The notes beneath the pieces were generated by a model. That model did not search any database, was not told the origin of the DNA, and saw only the letters and a program-made list of their open reading frames with translations. Of a stretch of 24,478 bases of DNA, positions 14,902-22,538 are shown one piece after another. The first letter of the stretch is position 1, and each line of letters begins with the position of its first letter. The stretch is from JBBQSF01 sp038214085. Lineage in GTDB: Bacteria; Bacteroidota; Bacteroidia; Bacteroidales; CG2-30-32-10. Position numbers and translations under genes: made by a program. The stretch spans positions 1-24,478 of the forward strand of contig JBBQSF010000032.1 in NCBI GenBank assembly GCA_038214085.1. Direction: 5' to 3'.

Positions 14902-17631
14902 TTATTTAAATGAAGTTTCTTTTTTCAAAACTTTCCAATTGGCAATATATGCTTTTCTGAAATATTTGTAGTACACATCAGCACTTATATTTGTCAATAC
15001 TGATTTTTGTGGCTTTTGCTTGGGATTGGTCGCAAAATCAATAGTTGATAACTTCTTGGCAAGGATTTCTTGAATATCAAAAGTATAATTGCTCGGATAT
15101 CCTTTAATGCGAAGCAGATCTAGAAAGAAAATAGCATCTTGATATTTTTCAAGATTTAAATAATATTTCGAGCAATAATAAACAAAGTTGTTGTCTTTTT
15201 GAAATGATATATATTTCTGCAACGAAAGGTGGTCGATGCTAAATTGATCAATTTTATTTTCGGTAAAATATGTCCCAGCTTCCATATATTTTTCAAGAGC
15301 CAGTTTGTAATTCGAATTTGTGGAATATACTTTCGATTCCTTGAGCAGGTTTTGATACTCCGATGCTTTTAAATATTTTATTTTAGCTGCAATTGCTGTT
15401 GAATCTGAAAGTTTGCATGTTGTATTCTTAGCAACTGTGTCAATACAAGCATTAAAATAATCAATAGCGGTATTAAATTCCTTTAGTTTTATTGAAGTAA
15501 AAGCATTTCTGTAATTTTCATTGTATGATTCCTGTGCATTGCTGCATATTTTTTTGCCAATTAATACATTCAGATTGATGAATGCATTGTTAATTGTAGA
15601 ATCTGATTTAAGAAGATAATTTGATTGCATTGCTGCCGCAGAATCTGCAATTGTTCTGGCTTTTGAAATTTCGTTGCCCCACACTTTCACCGACGCTTTT
15701 TCAAGAAGGGCTAATATATATGGTTTTGCCGAGACTCTAATCAATGAATCAAGGCTTTTATCCTTGGTAACTTTATATGTTTTCTCCAATTCTCGAGCTT
15801 CAATAAATTTGTCGAGTGCTTTAGATGACATACTTGAAGTAAGATAAGTTCTCCCATCGTTTATATTTTTGTAATAGCGGGTTGTTTTAATAATGGTGAG
15901 CATAGAATCGGCACTTGAAGCGTCAGGAATCTGAGCATTGTTTTCTTTTTGATATGCTTTAGCTTTTGCAATCATCAGTTCCGCATTTTCAACATCGTTA
16001 GCTGAATTTAAAGCCGATGCTTTTTTTATCATCAGGTGGTAATTCCCTTTTGTAGCAGTAATAATTCCTGCTTCCAGTTTTTCGTTGCAATTGTTGAGTT
16101 TGTAATCTACACACAATTGTTTCGCTTTTTTCAACATCACCAGCGCTGTATCAAATTTTAGTAAATTGTTGAATAAAAATCCTTTTTTCACATAAGCGCT
16201 TGCCAGAAGTTTAAGCATATTATTTGCTTCAGTACTGGAAATAATATCGGCACTGTTCTCGGCTTGATAAGTTTTTGCTTTTAATAAATAAAGTTCTGCA
16301 AGATCGAATATTTCTTTATCCAGAGCCTTTTCAGAAACAGTAAGGAAGGAATTGTAAATTCCATATTTGGCCTGCGACATATATTTCTGAATCAGATCAT
16401 CGCAAGCAATAACAGTAACTCCTGCGCAAAAAGCTTTCCCTTTTTCAAGAAGGGTAATGGCGCTGTGATAATCTTCTAGTTTAATAAATTCCATACTGTT
16501 AATCAAAAATGCCTTGTATAGATCTTTAGCAAGAATAATAACCAGTTTTAACGTACTCTGATCGGGGTTCATTTTTGAAGTAATGGAATTGATTATTTTC
16601 CCCGATTGTTCTAACTTATTTTGGTAAAGAAATACTTTTGCAAGTTGATAATTTGCTGGAGCATAAAAAGGGTTTGTTATTATGGCTTTTTCAAAATATT
16701 CAATGGCTTTTGTTGTGTCGCTTGCAGCAAGAAATTCGAGACCTTTGTTGTATAGAACCTTATCCAGATTTGACATCATCTGATTAAGAATTATTCGCAT
16801 ACGTTTGGTCTCAGTTTTAATTCCTTCCAGTTTAGAAACAAATCCAATGGGATCGTTGAACTGTAAATTAAGCGTTTCGGGATATTTCTGTCCCTCTAAA
16901 TCGGCTACAAGCGATTCAACTTCATCAAGGTTAATATCATAAACCTTAATCATATCAACATAGTCGATATTGATTTTTTGCAATTTCGTTAAACCATCTT
17001 GAATCTTGAATTCAGAGGAAAAATAATTGTTGATATATTTTATTCTTGTGTCAAACTTTTGTTTTGAAATATCTCCATAATATAATTTAACATTAGAAAT
17101 TTTAACATCTTTTATTGAATTTGCTAGAGAATCTGGGATATTAAGTTGGGATAAAGAAAACTTGCCATCAATGAGTGCAGATTTTTTAATGTCAACAGAT
17201 TTTAATAAAATTCCATTACTAGAGCTTATTTCTAATGTGCAATTCAAAAATTCGGGAATTAAAATATCAGAAATATTAAAGCTTTTGTATTTGGCTTCAG
17301 AAACATCAGAAATTTTAAAATTTGATAAAGAATAATTTAAAAACAATTCTGTTTTTGTTCCATTGCCTGTGATTTTCTTACTCACACTTATCATTTGAGT
17401 ATAAGAATAAGTGTATTTTGTGTATGCAAGAATTTTAGGTATGCTTTTGGCCAATTCCTCAACAAAGTAGTTGGTGATTTTTTCTGTTTCAGAAGGGGAA
17501 TCGGAATATTTAAATGTATATGAGCTTTCAAGCAAATTTTCCTTTATAATTTCTTGTGAAAAAGATGTTTTTAAAAATAGAATAAAGATTAGGAAAAACA
17601 GGAAAAGCTTATTGATTGTAATTTTTCGCAC
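14902..17631 (-). CDS. Large exported TPR-like repeat protein, function unknown
   Basis: This 909-residue protein has a signal peptide (about 1-25, ending TSFSQ) and an N-terminal beta-rich region (about 30-285). A canonical TPR follows at about 293-350 (YNKGLEFLAASDTTKAIEYF, NPFYAPANYQLAKVFLYQNK). Residues 383-580 contain an internal duplication with a 105-residue offset: LLEKGKAFC (394) against MLKKAKQLC (499), and KAKTYQAEN (451) against KAKAYQKEN (556). Two weaker copies seem to follow (about 600-690 and 710-800). There is no sorting domain or lipobox, so a periplasmic location is likely. It could be a scaffold or surface-assembly protein. I recognise no named family. A TATTTTTG box on the minus strand (17662-17669) is a plausible promoter element. 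Confidence 0.8.
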   Translation of the reverse strand: MRKITINKLFLFFLIFILFLKTSFSQEIIKENLLESSYTFKYSDSPSETEKITNYFVEELAKSIPKILAYTKYTYSYTQMISVSKKITGNGTKTELFLNYSLSNFKISDVSEAKYKSFNISDILIPEFLNCTLEISSSNGILLKSVDIKKSALIDGKFSLSQLNIPDSLANSIKDVKISNVKLYYGDISKQKFDTRIKYINNYFSSEFKIQDGLTKLQKINIDYVDMIKVYDINLDEVESLVADLEGQKYPETLNLQFNDPIGFVSKLEGIKTETKRMRIILNQMMSNLDKVLYNKGLEFLAASDTTKAIEYFEKAIITNPFYAPANYQLAKVFLYQNKLEQSGKIINSITSKMNPDQSTLKLVIILAKDLYKAFLINSMEFIKLEDYHSAITLLEKGKAFCAGVTVIACDDLIQKYMSQAKYGIYNSFLTVSEKALDKEIFDLAELYLLKAKTYQAENSADIISSTEANNMLKLLASAYVKKGFLFNNLLKFDTALVMLKKAKQLCVDYKLNNCNEKLEAGIITATKGNYHLMIKKASALNSANDVENAELMIAKAKAYQKENNAQIPDASSADSMLTIIKTTRYYKNINDGRTYLTSSMSSKALDKFIEARELEKTYKVTKDKSLDSLIRVSAKPYILALLEKASVKVWGNEISKARTIADSAAAMQSNYLLKSDSTINNAFINLNVLIGKKICSNAQESYNENYRNAFTSIKLKEFNTAIDYFNACIDTVAKNTTCKLSDSTAIAAKIKYLKASEYQNLLKESKVYSTNSNYKLALEKYMEAGTYFTENKIDQFSIDHLSLQKYISFQKDNNFVYYCSKYYLNLEKYQDAIFFLDLLRIKGYPSNYTFDIQEILAKKLSTIDFATNPKQKPQKSVLTNISADVYYKYFRKAYIANWKVLKKETSFK

Positions 17632-17661
17632 AGGTCAATGAATGATGGGTTATTATTTCTA

Positions 17662-17669
17662 CAAAAATA
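17662..17669 (-). promoter_or_regulatory. Candidate -7 box upstream of the TPR protein
   Basis: Read on the minus strand this is TATTTTTG, a match to TAnnTTTG, 30 nt before the ATG at 17631. The -33 TTG is not well placed (25-nt spacer), so the call is weak. Confidence 0.3.
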
Positions 17670-17757
17670 GAAAAAGAAATAACATGAAATTATTCAATTA
17701 TTAACTATTCTGCTGATTATTAAAGTGAGTTGAGAATACTTTTTATCCTGTTTGTAA

Positions 17758-17809
17758 AAACACAAAAAGCAGGATAATCCTGCTTAATAATGGTGCCCGA
17801 AACAGGACT
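17758..17809. repeat. Partial copy of the tRNA-Leu(CAG) 3' end plus terminator
   Basis: These 52 nt repeat 17851-17902 with two mismatches. The copy includes the terminator hairpin AAGCAGGA-TAA-TCCTGCTT (17767-17785) and the first 20 or so bases of the tRNA 3' end, then diverges. The continuation (17810-17843) holds TCCGCC-AAGG-GGCGGA, and the AACAGGAC before it pairs with GTCCTGTT after it, giving a nested hairpin. It is not a functional tRNA. Confidence 0.8.
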
Positions 17810-17859
17810 TCCGCCAAGGGGCGGATAAACTTCTCGTCCTGTTCAATAATAAACACAAA

Positions 17860-17878
17860 AAGCAGGATAAACCTGCTT
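17860..17878 (-). terminator. Terminator of tRNA-Leu(CAG)
   Basis: Read on the minus strand: stem AAGCAGG, loop TTTAT, stem CCTGCTT, then TTTGTG. The hairpin begins 9 nt past the tRNA 3' end, the expected place for an intrinsic terminator. Confidence 0.7.
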
Positions 17879-17886
17879 AATAATAG

Positions 17887-17970
17887 TGCCCGAAACAGGA
17901 CTCGAACCTGCACATCCTTGCGAATACTAGTCCCTGAAACTAGCGCGTCTACCAATTCCGCCATTCGGGC
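17887..17970 (-). tRNA. tRNA-Leu (anticodon CAG)
   Basis: This is an 84-nt tRNA with acceptor GCCCGAA/TTCGGGC, discriminator A, D-arm GCGGAATTGGTAGACGC, and anticodon stem CTAGT/ACTAG with loop TTCAGGG (anticodon CAG). A long class II variable arm (TATTCGCAAGGATGT) and T-arm GCAGG-TTCGAGT-CCTGT complete it. CCA is not encoded. The class II arm and D-loop are typical of leucine tRNA. Broken copies of its 3' and 5' parts lie on either side. Confidence 0.95.
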
Positions 17971-18015
17971 AATAAATCAAAAAACTATAATTTATTTTTT
18001 ATAATAAATTATTTT

Positions 18016-18082
18016 GCGCGTCTACCATCCCGATAGCTATCGGGACCGCCATTCGGGCAATAAGTCAAAAAACTATAATTTT
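18016..18082. repeat. Partial copy of the tRNA-Leu(CAG) 5' end interrupted by a palindrome
   Basis: This stretch repeats the 5' part of the CAG tRNA and its upstream flank (17943-17992). It keeps GCGCGTCTACCA and CCGCCATTCGGGCAATAA plus the AT-rich flank. The three bases ATT between the two blocks are replaced by the perfect 18-nt palindrome TCCCGATAGCTATCGGGA (18028-18045). It is not a functional tRNA. Confidence 0.85.
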
Positions 18083-18136
18083 CTTACAACACAAATAAAT
18101 CAAAACCGTAAGTAAATTAATACAAAATTTCAAAAA

Positions 18137-18166
18137 AAAGTGTTGAATTATTCAATTCAACACTTT
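18137..18166 (-). terminator. Intrinsic terminator of tRNA-Leu(GAG)
   Basis: A perfect 13-bp stem (AAAGTGTTGAATT with AATTCAACACTTT) and a 4-nt loop lie 2 nt past the tRNA 3' end. On the minus strand a run of T residues follows it. This is a textbook intrinsic terminator. Confidence 0.9.
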
Positions 18167-18168
18167 AG

Positions 18169-18252
18169 TGCCCAGGACAAGACTCGAACTTGCACATCCT
18201 AAAGGACACCAGCCCCTCAAGCTGGCGTGTCTACCAATTTCACCACCTGGGC
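18169..18252 (-). tRNA. tRNA-Leu (anticodon GAG)
   Basis: This is an 84-nt class II tRNA with acceptor GCCCAGG/CCTGGGC, discriminator A, and D-arm GTGAAATTGGTAGACAC. The anticodon stem is CCAGC/GCTGG with loop TTGAGGG (anticodon GAG), the long variable arm is TGTCCTTTAGGATGT, and the T-arm is GCAAG-TTCGAGT-CTTGT. CCA is not encoded. A terminator follows directly. Confidence 0.95.
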
Positions 18253-18266
18253 TGAAAAAAGGTTTG

Positions 18267-18274
18267 CAAATTTA
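18267..18274 (-). promoter_or_regulatory. Candidate -7 box for tRNA-Leu(GAG)
   Basis: The minus strand reads TAAATTTG, an exact TAnnTTTG match 14 nt before the tRNA 5' end, leaving a leader of a few bases. No clear -33 TTG was found at the usual distance. Confidence 0.4.
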
Positions 18275-18331
18275 ATATTATTTATTTTACATTTACGAAA
18301 ATTTTTAAAAATATTCATCTAAGATTTTTTT

Positions 18332-19867
18332 ATGCTTACACCCAATGATCGTATTCAGATTCAAAATAAAGGAATTACTCCTGAATTAATTGAAATGCAA
18401 ATCAAATCATTCGAAACAGGTTTTCCATTCATTAATCTTAATAAACCTGCAGTAATTGGTGATGGAATTTTGAGGTTTTCTGAAGCTGAAATTGAAAAAT
18501 ATATTGCTTTATATGATTCTGAATCAACTACAATCGACCGTTTAAAGTTTGTTCCTGCTTCAGGTGCTGCAACAAGAATGTTTAAAGAAATGTTTTCCTT
18601 TATGGAAAATCCAGATGCAGCTGACAATGATGATACAGAAAGCAATCCGAATTCGCCGATGTATCTCATGAAAAACATTCATAAGCTTGCATGCTTTGAG
18701 TCGCTTGTCAAGGTATTGAAAAAAAACAACCTTGATATTTATGAATTGATTACACGGAAAGATTTTCATACCATTACGGACTTTATTCTAAGCGAAAAAG
18801 GTCTTGGCTACTCTCAGTTGCCAAAAGGATTACTTGAATTTCATAAGTATGCTGATAACGCCCGAACTTCCATTGAAGAACATCTGGTTGAAGGCGCACA
18901 ATATGCAGTAAAACCTGATAGAAGCGTGGATATTCACTTTACTATTTCGCCTGAACACCGTGCAAAAATTATCAGGCATATCAGCGATATCATGCCTGTT
19001 TATGAAAAACTATTTGATGTGAATTTTAAGATAACCTATTCTGAGCAAAAGCCATCAACAGATACAATTGCTGTTGATATGGAGAATAAGCCGTTTCGTG
19101 AAAAAGATGGTTCACTTGTTTTTCGTCCCGGCGGACATGGCGCATTGATAGAAAATCTTAACGATATAAAAGCCAATATTGTTTTTATTAAAAATATTGA
19201 CAATGTTGTGCCCGATAAATATAAACAGGAAACATATAAATACAAAAAATTGCTTGGAGGCTTGTTGCTTTCATTAAAAAAGAAAATTTCAGAATACCTT
19301 GAAGTGTTAGAAAAAGGTAATTTGACATCGGATACATTGAATACCATATTGCGTTTCGCGAAAAATGATCTTATGATAAGCCCGGAGTTATTTGAAGGAA
19401 ATCATTCTGAAAGTGACCTAACAAAACTGCTTTTTGAAAAATTAAACCGCCCGATTCGCTTGTGTGGTATGGTTAAAAACGAAGGCGAACCTGGTGGTGG
19501 TCCATTTTGGGTAATGAGTAATAATGGCGAAAAAAGTCTTCAAATCGTTGAGTCGTCGCAGGTTGATATGAAAAACAGCAAACAAAAAGAAATCTTTTCA
19601 TCAGGAAGCCATTTCAACCCAGTTGATCTGGTGTGTTCCCTTAGAAATTACAAAGGAGAGAACTTTAATCTTTTGAATTATATCGATTATTCAACAGGAT
19701 TTATTTCCGAAAAATCAAAGGATGGTAGAGCACTTAAAGCCATTGAACTGCCCGGACTTTGGAATGGGGCTATGGCAAACTGGATAACACTTTTTGTTGA
19801 AGTGCCTGTTATTACTTTTAATCCTGTTAAAACCATTAATGATCTCTTAAGAGAGCAACATCAGTAG
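18332..19867 (+). CDS. DUF4301 family protein
   Basis: This 511-residue protein has the length and sequence style of the Bacteroidota DUF4301 family. FVPASGAATRMFK (73-85) resembles the glycine-rich TRM loop of sugar nucleotidyltransferases, which suggests a nucleotide-binding fold. Other conserved-looking blocks are VFRPGGHGALIENLN (about 265-279), GMVKNEGEPGGGPFWV (about 379-394) and ELPGLWNGAMANW (about 472-484). The biochemical role is not established; nucleotidyl transfer is an inference from the loop. It is cytoplasmic, with no signal peptide. It stands alone between the tRNA genes and a gene remnant. Confidence 0.85.
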   Translation: MLTPNDRIQIQNKGITPELIEMQIKSFETGFPFINLNKPAVIGDGILRFSEAEIEKYIALYDSESTTIDRLKFVPASGAATRMFKEMFSFMENPDAADNDDTESNPNSPMYLMKNIHKLACFESLVKVLKKNNLDIYELITRKDFHTITDFILSEKGLGYSQLPKGLLEFHKYADNARTSIEEHLVEGAQYAVKPDRSVDIHFTISPEHRAKIIRHISDIMPVYEKLFDVNFKITYSEQKPSTDTIAVDMENKPFREKDGSLVFRPGGHGALIENLNDIKANIVFIKNIDNVVPDKYKQETYKYKKLLGGLLLSLKKKISEYLEVLEKGNLTSDTLNTILRFAKNDLMISPELFEGNHSESDLTKLLFEKLNRPIRLCGMVKNEGEPGGGPFWVMSNNGEKSLQIVESSQVDMKNSKQKEIFSSGSHFNPVDLVCSLRNYKGENFNLLNYIDYSTGFISEKSKDGRALKAIELPGLWNGAMANWITLFVEVPVITFNPVKTINDLLREQHQ

Positions 19868-20168
19868 TTTGCTGCTTTATATGTCGCAATATTTTTTGGA
19901 TTAATCAATCCTGAAATAATCTTTTTATTTTTTTTCATTTTTCAACACTTGCTTTCTCTTTAATATTTATTTGTTTGTTAGTCGTAAAGATATAATGATT
20001 AATCGTAATAAATATTTATTTTAAATAAGCTAATTGTTGCTGTGTCTAATCGTTATATTTTCTTGTCAGCTTATATGTTATAGAAAAATATAGCATATAT
20101 AAGTTGTGTATGATAATATCATGAAAATATTAATATTAATGATTAAAGCTAAATAAATGTAGATTAAA
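19868..20168. other. AT-rich intergenic region with a weak hairpin
   Basis: No coding potential is seen. GGATT-AATC-AATCC near 19899 followed by a T-rich stretch could be a weak terminator of the DUF4301 gene. The rest is AT-rich, with short low-complexity palindromes only. Confidence 0.4.
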
Positions 20169-20200
20169 TTTGCTTTTATGTGTTTGTGGTTGTATATTTG
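20169..20200 (+). promoter_or_regulatory. Promoter upstream of the surface-protein pseudogene
   Basis: TTTG at 20169-20172 is separated by 20 nt from TATATTTG at 20193-20200. This matches the Bacteroidota -33/-7 pattern in both boxes and spacing. The predicted start near 20207 lies 16 nt before the ATG at 20223. Confidence 0.55.
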
Positions 20201-20222
20201 GCTAAATTTAAATCAGTATTCT

Positions 20223-20918
20223 ATGAAGCTAATATTTACCCTCAGGCTCTATTTGAAGAAATTCAGAATATTGCTCCCCATTATAAATATTCTGGTGTTT
20301 TTACCTGAGGTTTATGCTCAAAATTCTTATTCACTCACATTGTCAGATAATTCAACTTATAACAATAATTGTAGTGAAATTGTGCCAGCAACTTGGATCA
20401 TGAAAACTGATTCTTGTATTTTACACACTCCATATTTGTTTAAATGGGCAACGTTTTCCGAATTGAATTGCGATGATTATATTGTTGATTGCTCATTTGA
20501 AAGTATAAATTTTCAGAAAATTGCGAGTGTTGATGGAGTCGGTTATTCAACTCAATAACTCGAATACAATTATTTTGACGAATATCAGATCACAGATAAT
20601 ATGGTTTATTAAAGATTAAAACAAATTGATATGAACGGAAAATTTGAATTCTTCGCACCAGTTGGAATTGAGAATATTGCTTCTCAGTTGCAAATTAATC
20701 TTTCTCAAAATTCAATTAATGCTTATTCCTTTATTTTGGTTTCTTTTCCTCGAAAATTAAGCAATACTAAACAAGTTAAGGTCTTCAAAAGCTCTGGGCT
20801 CCAAATGTTAAACTATCTGGTAGAAGGAAACAGCTATATGTTTAAGCTCGATCAGCCTGGCTTGTATTTGATAGCAGTAAAAGCAGACAATTCTTGTTTA
20901 ACCCACATTCAGCATTAG
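20223..20918 (+). pseudogene. Remnant of a Bacteroidota exported protein with two in-frame TAA codons
   Basis: One reading frame runs from ATG 20223 to TAG 20916-20918, interrupted by TAA at 20556 and 20610. The N-terminus has a signal-like segment (LLPIINILVFLPEVYAQ). The middle reads LFKWATFSELNCDDYIVDCS, FESINFQKIASVDGVGYSTQ, stop, LEYNYFDEYQITDNMVY, stop, RLKQIDMNGKFEFFAPVGIE. In intact Bacteroidota surface proteins the same module reads like WxTxSExNxxxFxxExS...GNSxQxxxYxFxD...YYRLKQxDxDGxxEY, so the second stop sits where a Tyr is expected (TAT/TAC to TAA). The first sits where a Leu may have been (TTA to TAA). The tail (VKVFKSSGLQM ... LDQPGLYLIAVKA) looks like a degenerate T9SS sorting domain. 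The region before the module is also short, about 70 residues, suggesting N-terminal loss. Confidence 0.7.
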
Positions 20919-21056
20919 AAAATGCTGAATCGCAAAAGCATTTATAATCAAAGATTTAGTGAATAATCTTTGAACAAATGCTAAGTGGGATTAACCTCAT
21001 AGAATCATTAGTTCATTTTTTCAAAATTCCTAATGATTAATTCGGGTTTAACCGAA
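20898..21056 (+). other. Compact multi-helix inverted-repeat element
   Basis: Nested perfect stems form a three-way junction. P1 is TTAACCCAC (20898-20906) with GTGGG-A-TTAA (20985-20994, one bulged A). P2 is ATTCAGCATT/AATGCTGAAT (20907-20930, 4-nt loop). P3 is AGCATTT/AAATGCT (20937-20943 with 20976-20982) continuing into TCAAAGATT/AATCTTTGA (20948-20973, 8-nt loop). P4 AATCATTAG/CTAATGATT (21003-21038) and P5 TTCGG/CCGAA (21041-21056) follow. The pseudogene stop lies in P2. It could be a structured RNA or a DNA-level recombination or transposition end; I cannot tell which. Confidence 0.5.
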
Positions 21057-21107
21057 AAGTTAATTGCTAAATAGTCAATAAAAAATCAGACAAATGCAAA
21101 AAAAACA

Positions 21108-22511
21108 CTATTTACTCATTTGCTTTTCCAGAAATCCTTCTAATTGCTCTACACTTAAACGTTTTGCAAGAATTACCTTATTCTCATCAAGAAGATAAAT
21201 AACTGGTGTGCTGAAAATGTCATAAATTGAATGGAAGCCAGTAATATTCTGCATATCCATAACATTTATCCAGTTCAGCTTGTGTTCGATAATATACTTT
21301 TTCCACTCTTCAAGGTTTGGATCTGTACAAAGTGCAAATACTTCAACACCTTTGTTGTGAAGTTTATTATAAAGATCAACTAGTTTAGGAGTTTCTTTCT
21401 GACAATGACCACAGGTGGGATCCCAAAAATACAAAACTGTATATTTTGATTTTATGTTGTAAAGTGTCTGGTAAACATAACTGGTATCCTGAACTGTAAG
21501 ATTTGGAGTTTTTGCTCCAAGCAGAAGGTTTTTTAGTATTTTGGCACGGCTTACAATTTTATCGAGGTTTGCAGCGCTTACCCAGAATGCCTTGTTTGTC
21601 ATGTAATATTTTTCTACCATGTGTACAAAAATTGCATCAAAACCCATGATATTCGACGTTTCAGAATAATTTGTAATATACCACACAATATACTTAAACA
21701 TTTCCTTATTGTCTTTTGTTTTCTCAATAAGATAATCGGCAGCGGCTATAACAGAATCAGGCATCTGAATAGTAAGCTGAGTAAGGTAAGTTTTAAGTTT
21801 AGGATGAAAAACAGGGGTGAGGAGTAATCTGTCGTCGGTAAAATTAATTTTATCAAGATAATGTTGTTTGTAATATCTGTAAATGTAAGCGGAGTCGCGT
21901 TTGCCATTTTGGAGCAATGGTGCTTCTGGGAGGTCTGGTTCCCAAGATGCGTTAAATACAGATGACAACAAACAATCAGGATGCTGGGCTATAAAATCGA
22001 GTTTGTATTTTTTTACTTCTTTGTCAATTATTGTCATTTGGTCTGTAAGCATTTTTAAGGAATCAGCGTTTTTGCTGTGTTTTTTAATTTCCAATCTTAA
22101 GGGTTCGGCATCTTTCGACTTTTTTGAAATAAAACGCAGATATTCATAAAACAATTGATTGTCAGGTGAACCTTTTATTTTTAATGTATTGACAAAATCA
22201 GTGGTATCTGCTTCAAAGGAAATATTCATATCTCTGTCGAATAAAAATTCAAAATACTTTTTTGAAGGAGTAATAATTAGATAAATACCTCCGGGAAGTT
22301 TTTCATCTCCCTGAAATGTACAAATACCTTTTGAATCCACTCTCCCTGTATCCTTTATTACGCTTTTGTCACCGTAATAATTTCCAAGATAACAAATGGT
22401 GTCTTTTAAATTAAGAAATTTAACCTTAATTGAATAAACCGGTTTTCCTGCAAATGAAATTATCTGAAACATCAAAAAGAGAGCAATCAAGAAAGTCTTG
22501 TTCTTATTCAT
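21108..22511 (-). CDS. Exported thioredoxin-like protein (TlpA type, DUF4369-like N-terminus)
   Basis: This 467-residue protein has a signal peptide (about 1-21, ending ISFAG). The N-terminal beta domain, about 25-115, is DUF4369-like (YSIKVKFLNLKDTICYLGNY, GGIYLIITPSKKYFEFL). An alpha-helical middle domain (about 118-330, DUF5106-like) follows, then a C-terminal thioredoxin domain (about 332-467). The active site is WDPTCGHCQKE, with C367-G-H-C370, and the cis-proline is TPVIYLL (P437). It probably acts as a periplasmic thiol oxidoreductase, either reducing or isomerising. These three-domain proteins are common in Bacteroidota, and their partner proteins are usually unknown. It is monocistronic here. 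A TATTTTTG-like box at 22531-22538 on the minus strand is a possible promoter element. Confidence 0.87.
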   Translation of the reverse strand: MNKNKTFLIALFLMFQIISFAGKPVYSIKVKFLNLKDTICYLGNYYGDKSVIKDTGRVDSKGICTFQGDEKLPGGIYLIITPSKKYFEFLFDRDMNISFEADTTDFVNTLKIKGSPDNQLFYEYLRFISKKSKDAEPLRLEIKKHSKNADSLKMLTDQMTIIDKEVKKYKLDFIAQHPDCLLSSVFNASWEPDLPEAPLLQNGKRDSAYIYRYYKQHYLDKINFTDDRLLLTPVFHPKLKTYLTQLTIQMPDSVIAAADYLIEKTKDNKEMFKYIVWYITNYSETSNIMGFDAIFVHMVEKYYMTNKAFWVSAANLDKIVSRAKILKNLLLGAKTPNLTVQDTSYVYQTLYNIKSKYTVLYFWDPTCGHCQKETPKLVDLYNKLHNKGVEVFALCTDPNLEEWKKYIIEHKLNWINVMDMQNITGFHSIYDIFSTPVIYLLDENKVILAKRLSVEQLEGFLEKQMSK

Positions 22512-22530
22512 AATTGTAATTATTAGCTAA

Positions 22531-22538
22531 CAAAAATA
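22531..22538 (-). promoter_or_regulatory. Candidate -7 box for the thioredoxin-like gene
   Basis: The minus strand reads TATTTTTG, a TAnnTTTG match 20 nt before the ATG at 22511. No good -33 box was found. Confidence 0.3.

Noticed and set aside
17758..17902. att sites of a genomic island at tRNA-Leu
   Set aside because: The 52-bp copies are only 93 bp apart and no integrase lies between them; at most this could be a scar, so it is reported as a duplication.
17743..17964. A 73-codon minus-strand frame beginning MAELVDALVSGTS
   Set aside because: This is the usual spurious translation of a tRNA-Leu gene and its partial copy.
20896..21053. Integron attC site
   Set aside because: GTTTAAC at the left border fits the RYYYAAC half, but no GTTRRRY half closes the structure on the same strand, and no integrase or cassette array is present.
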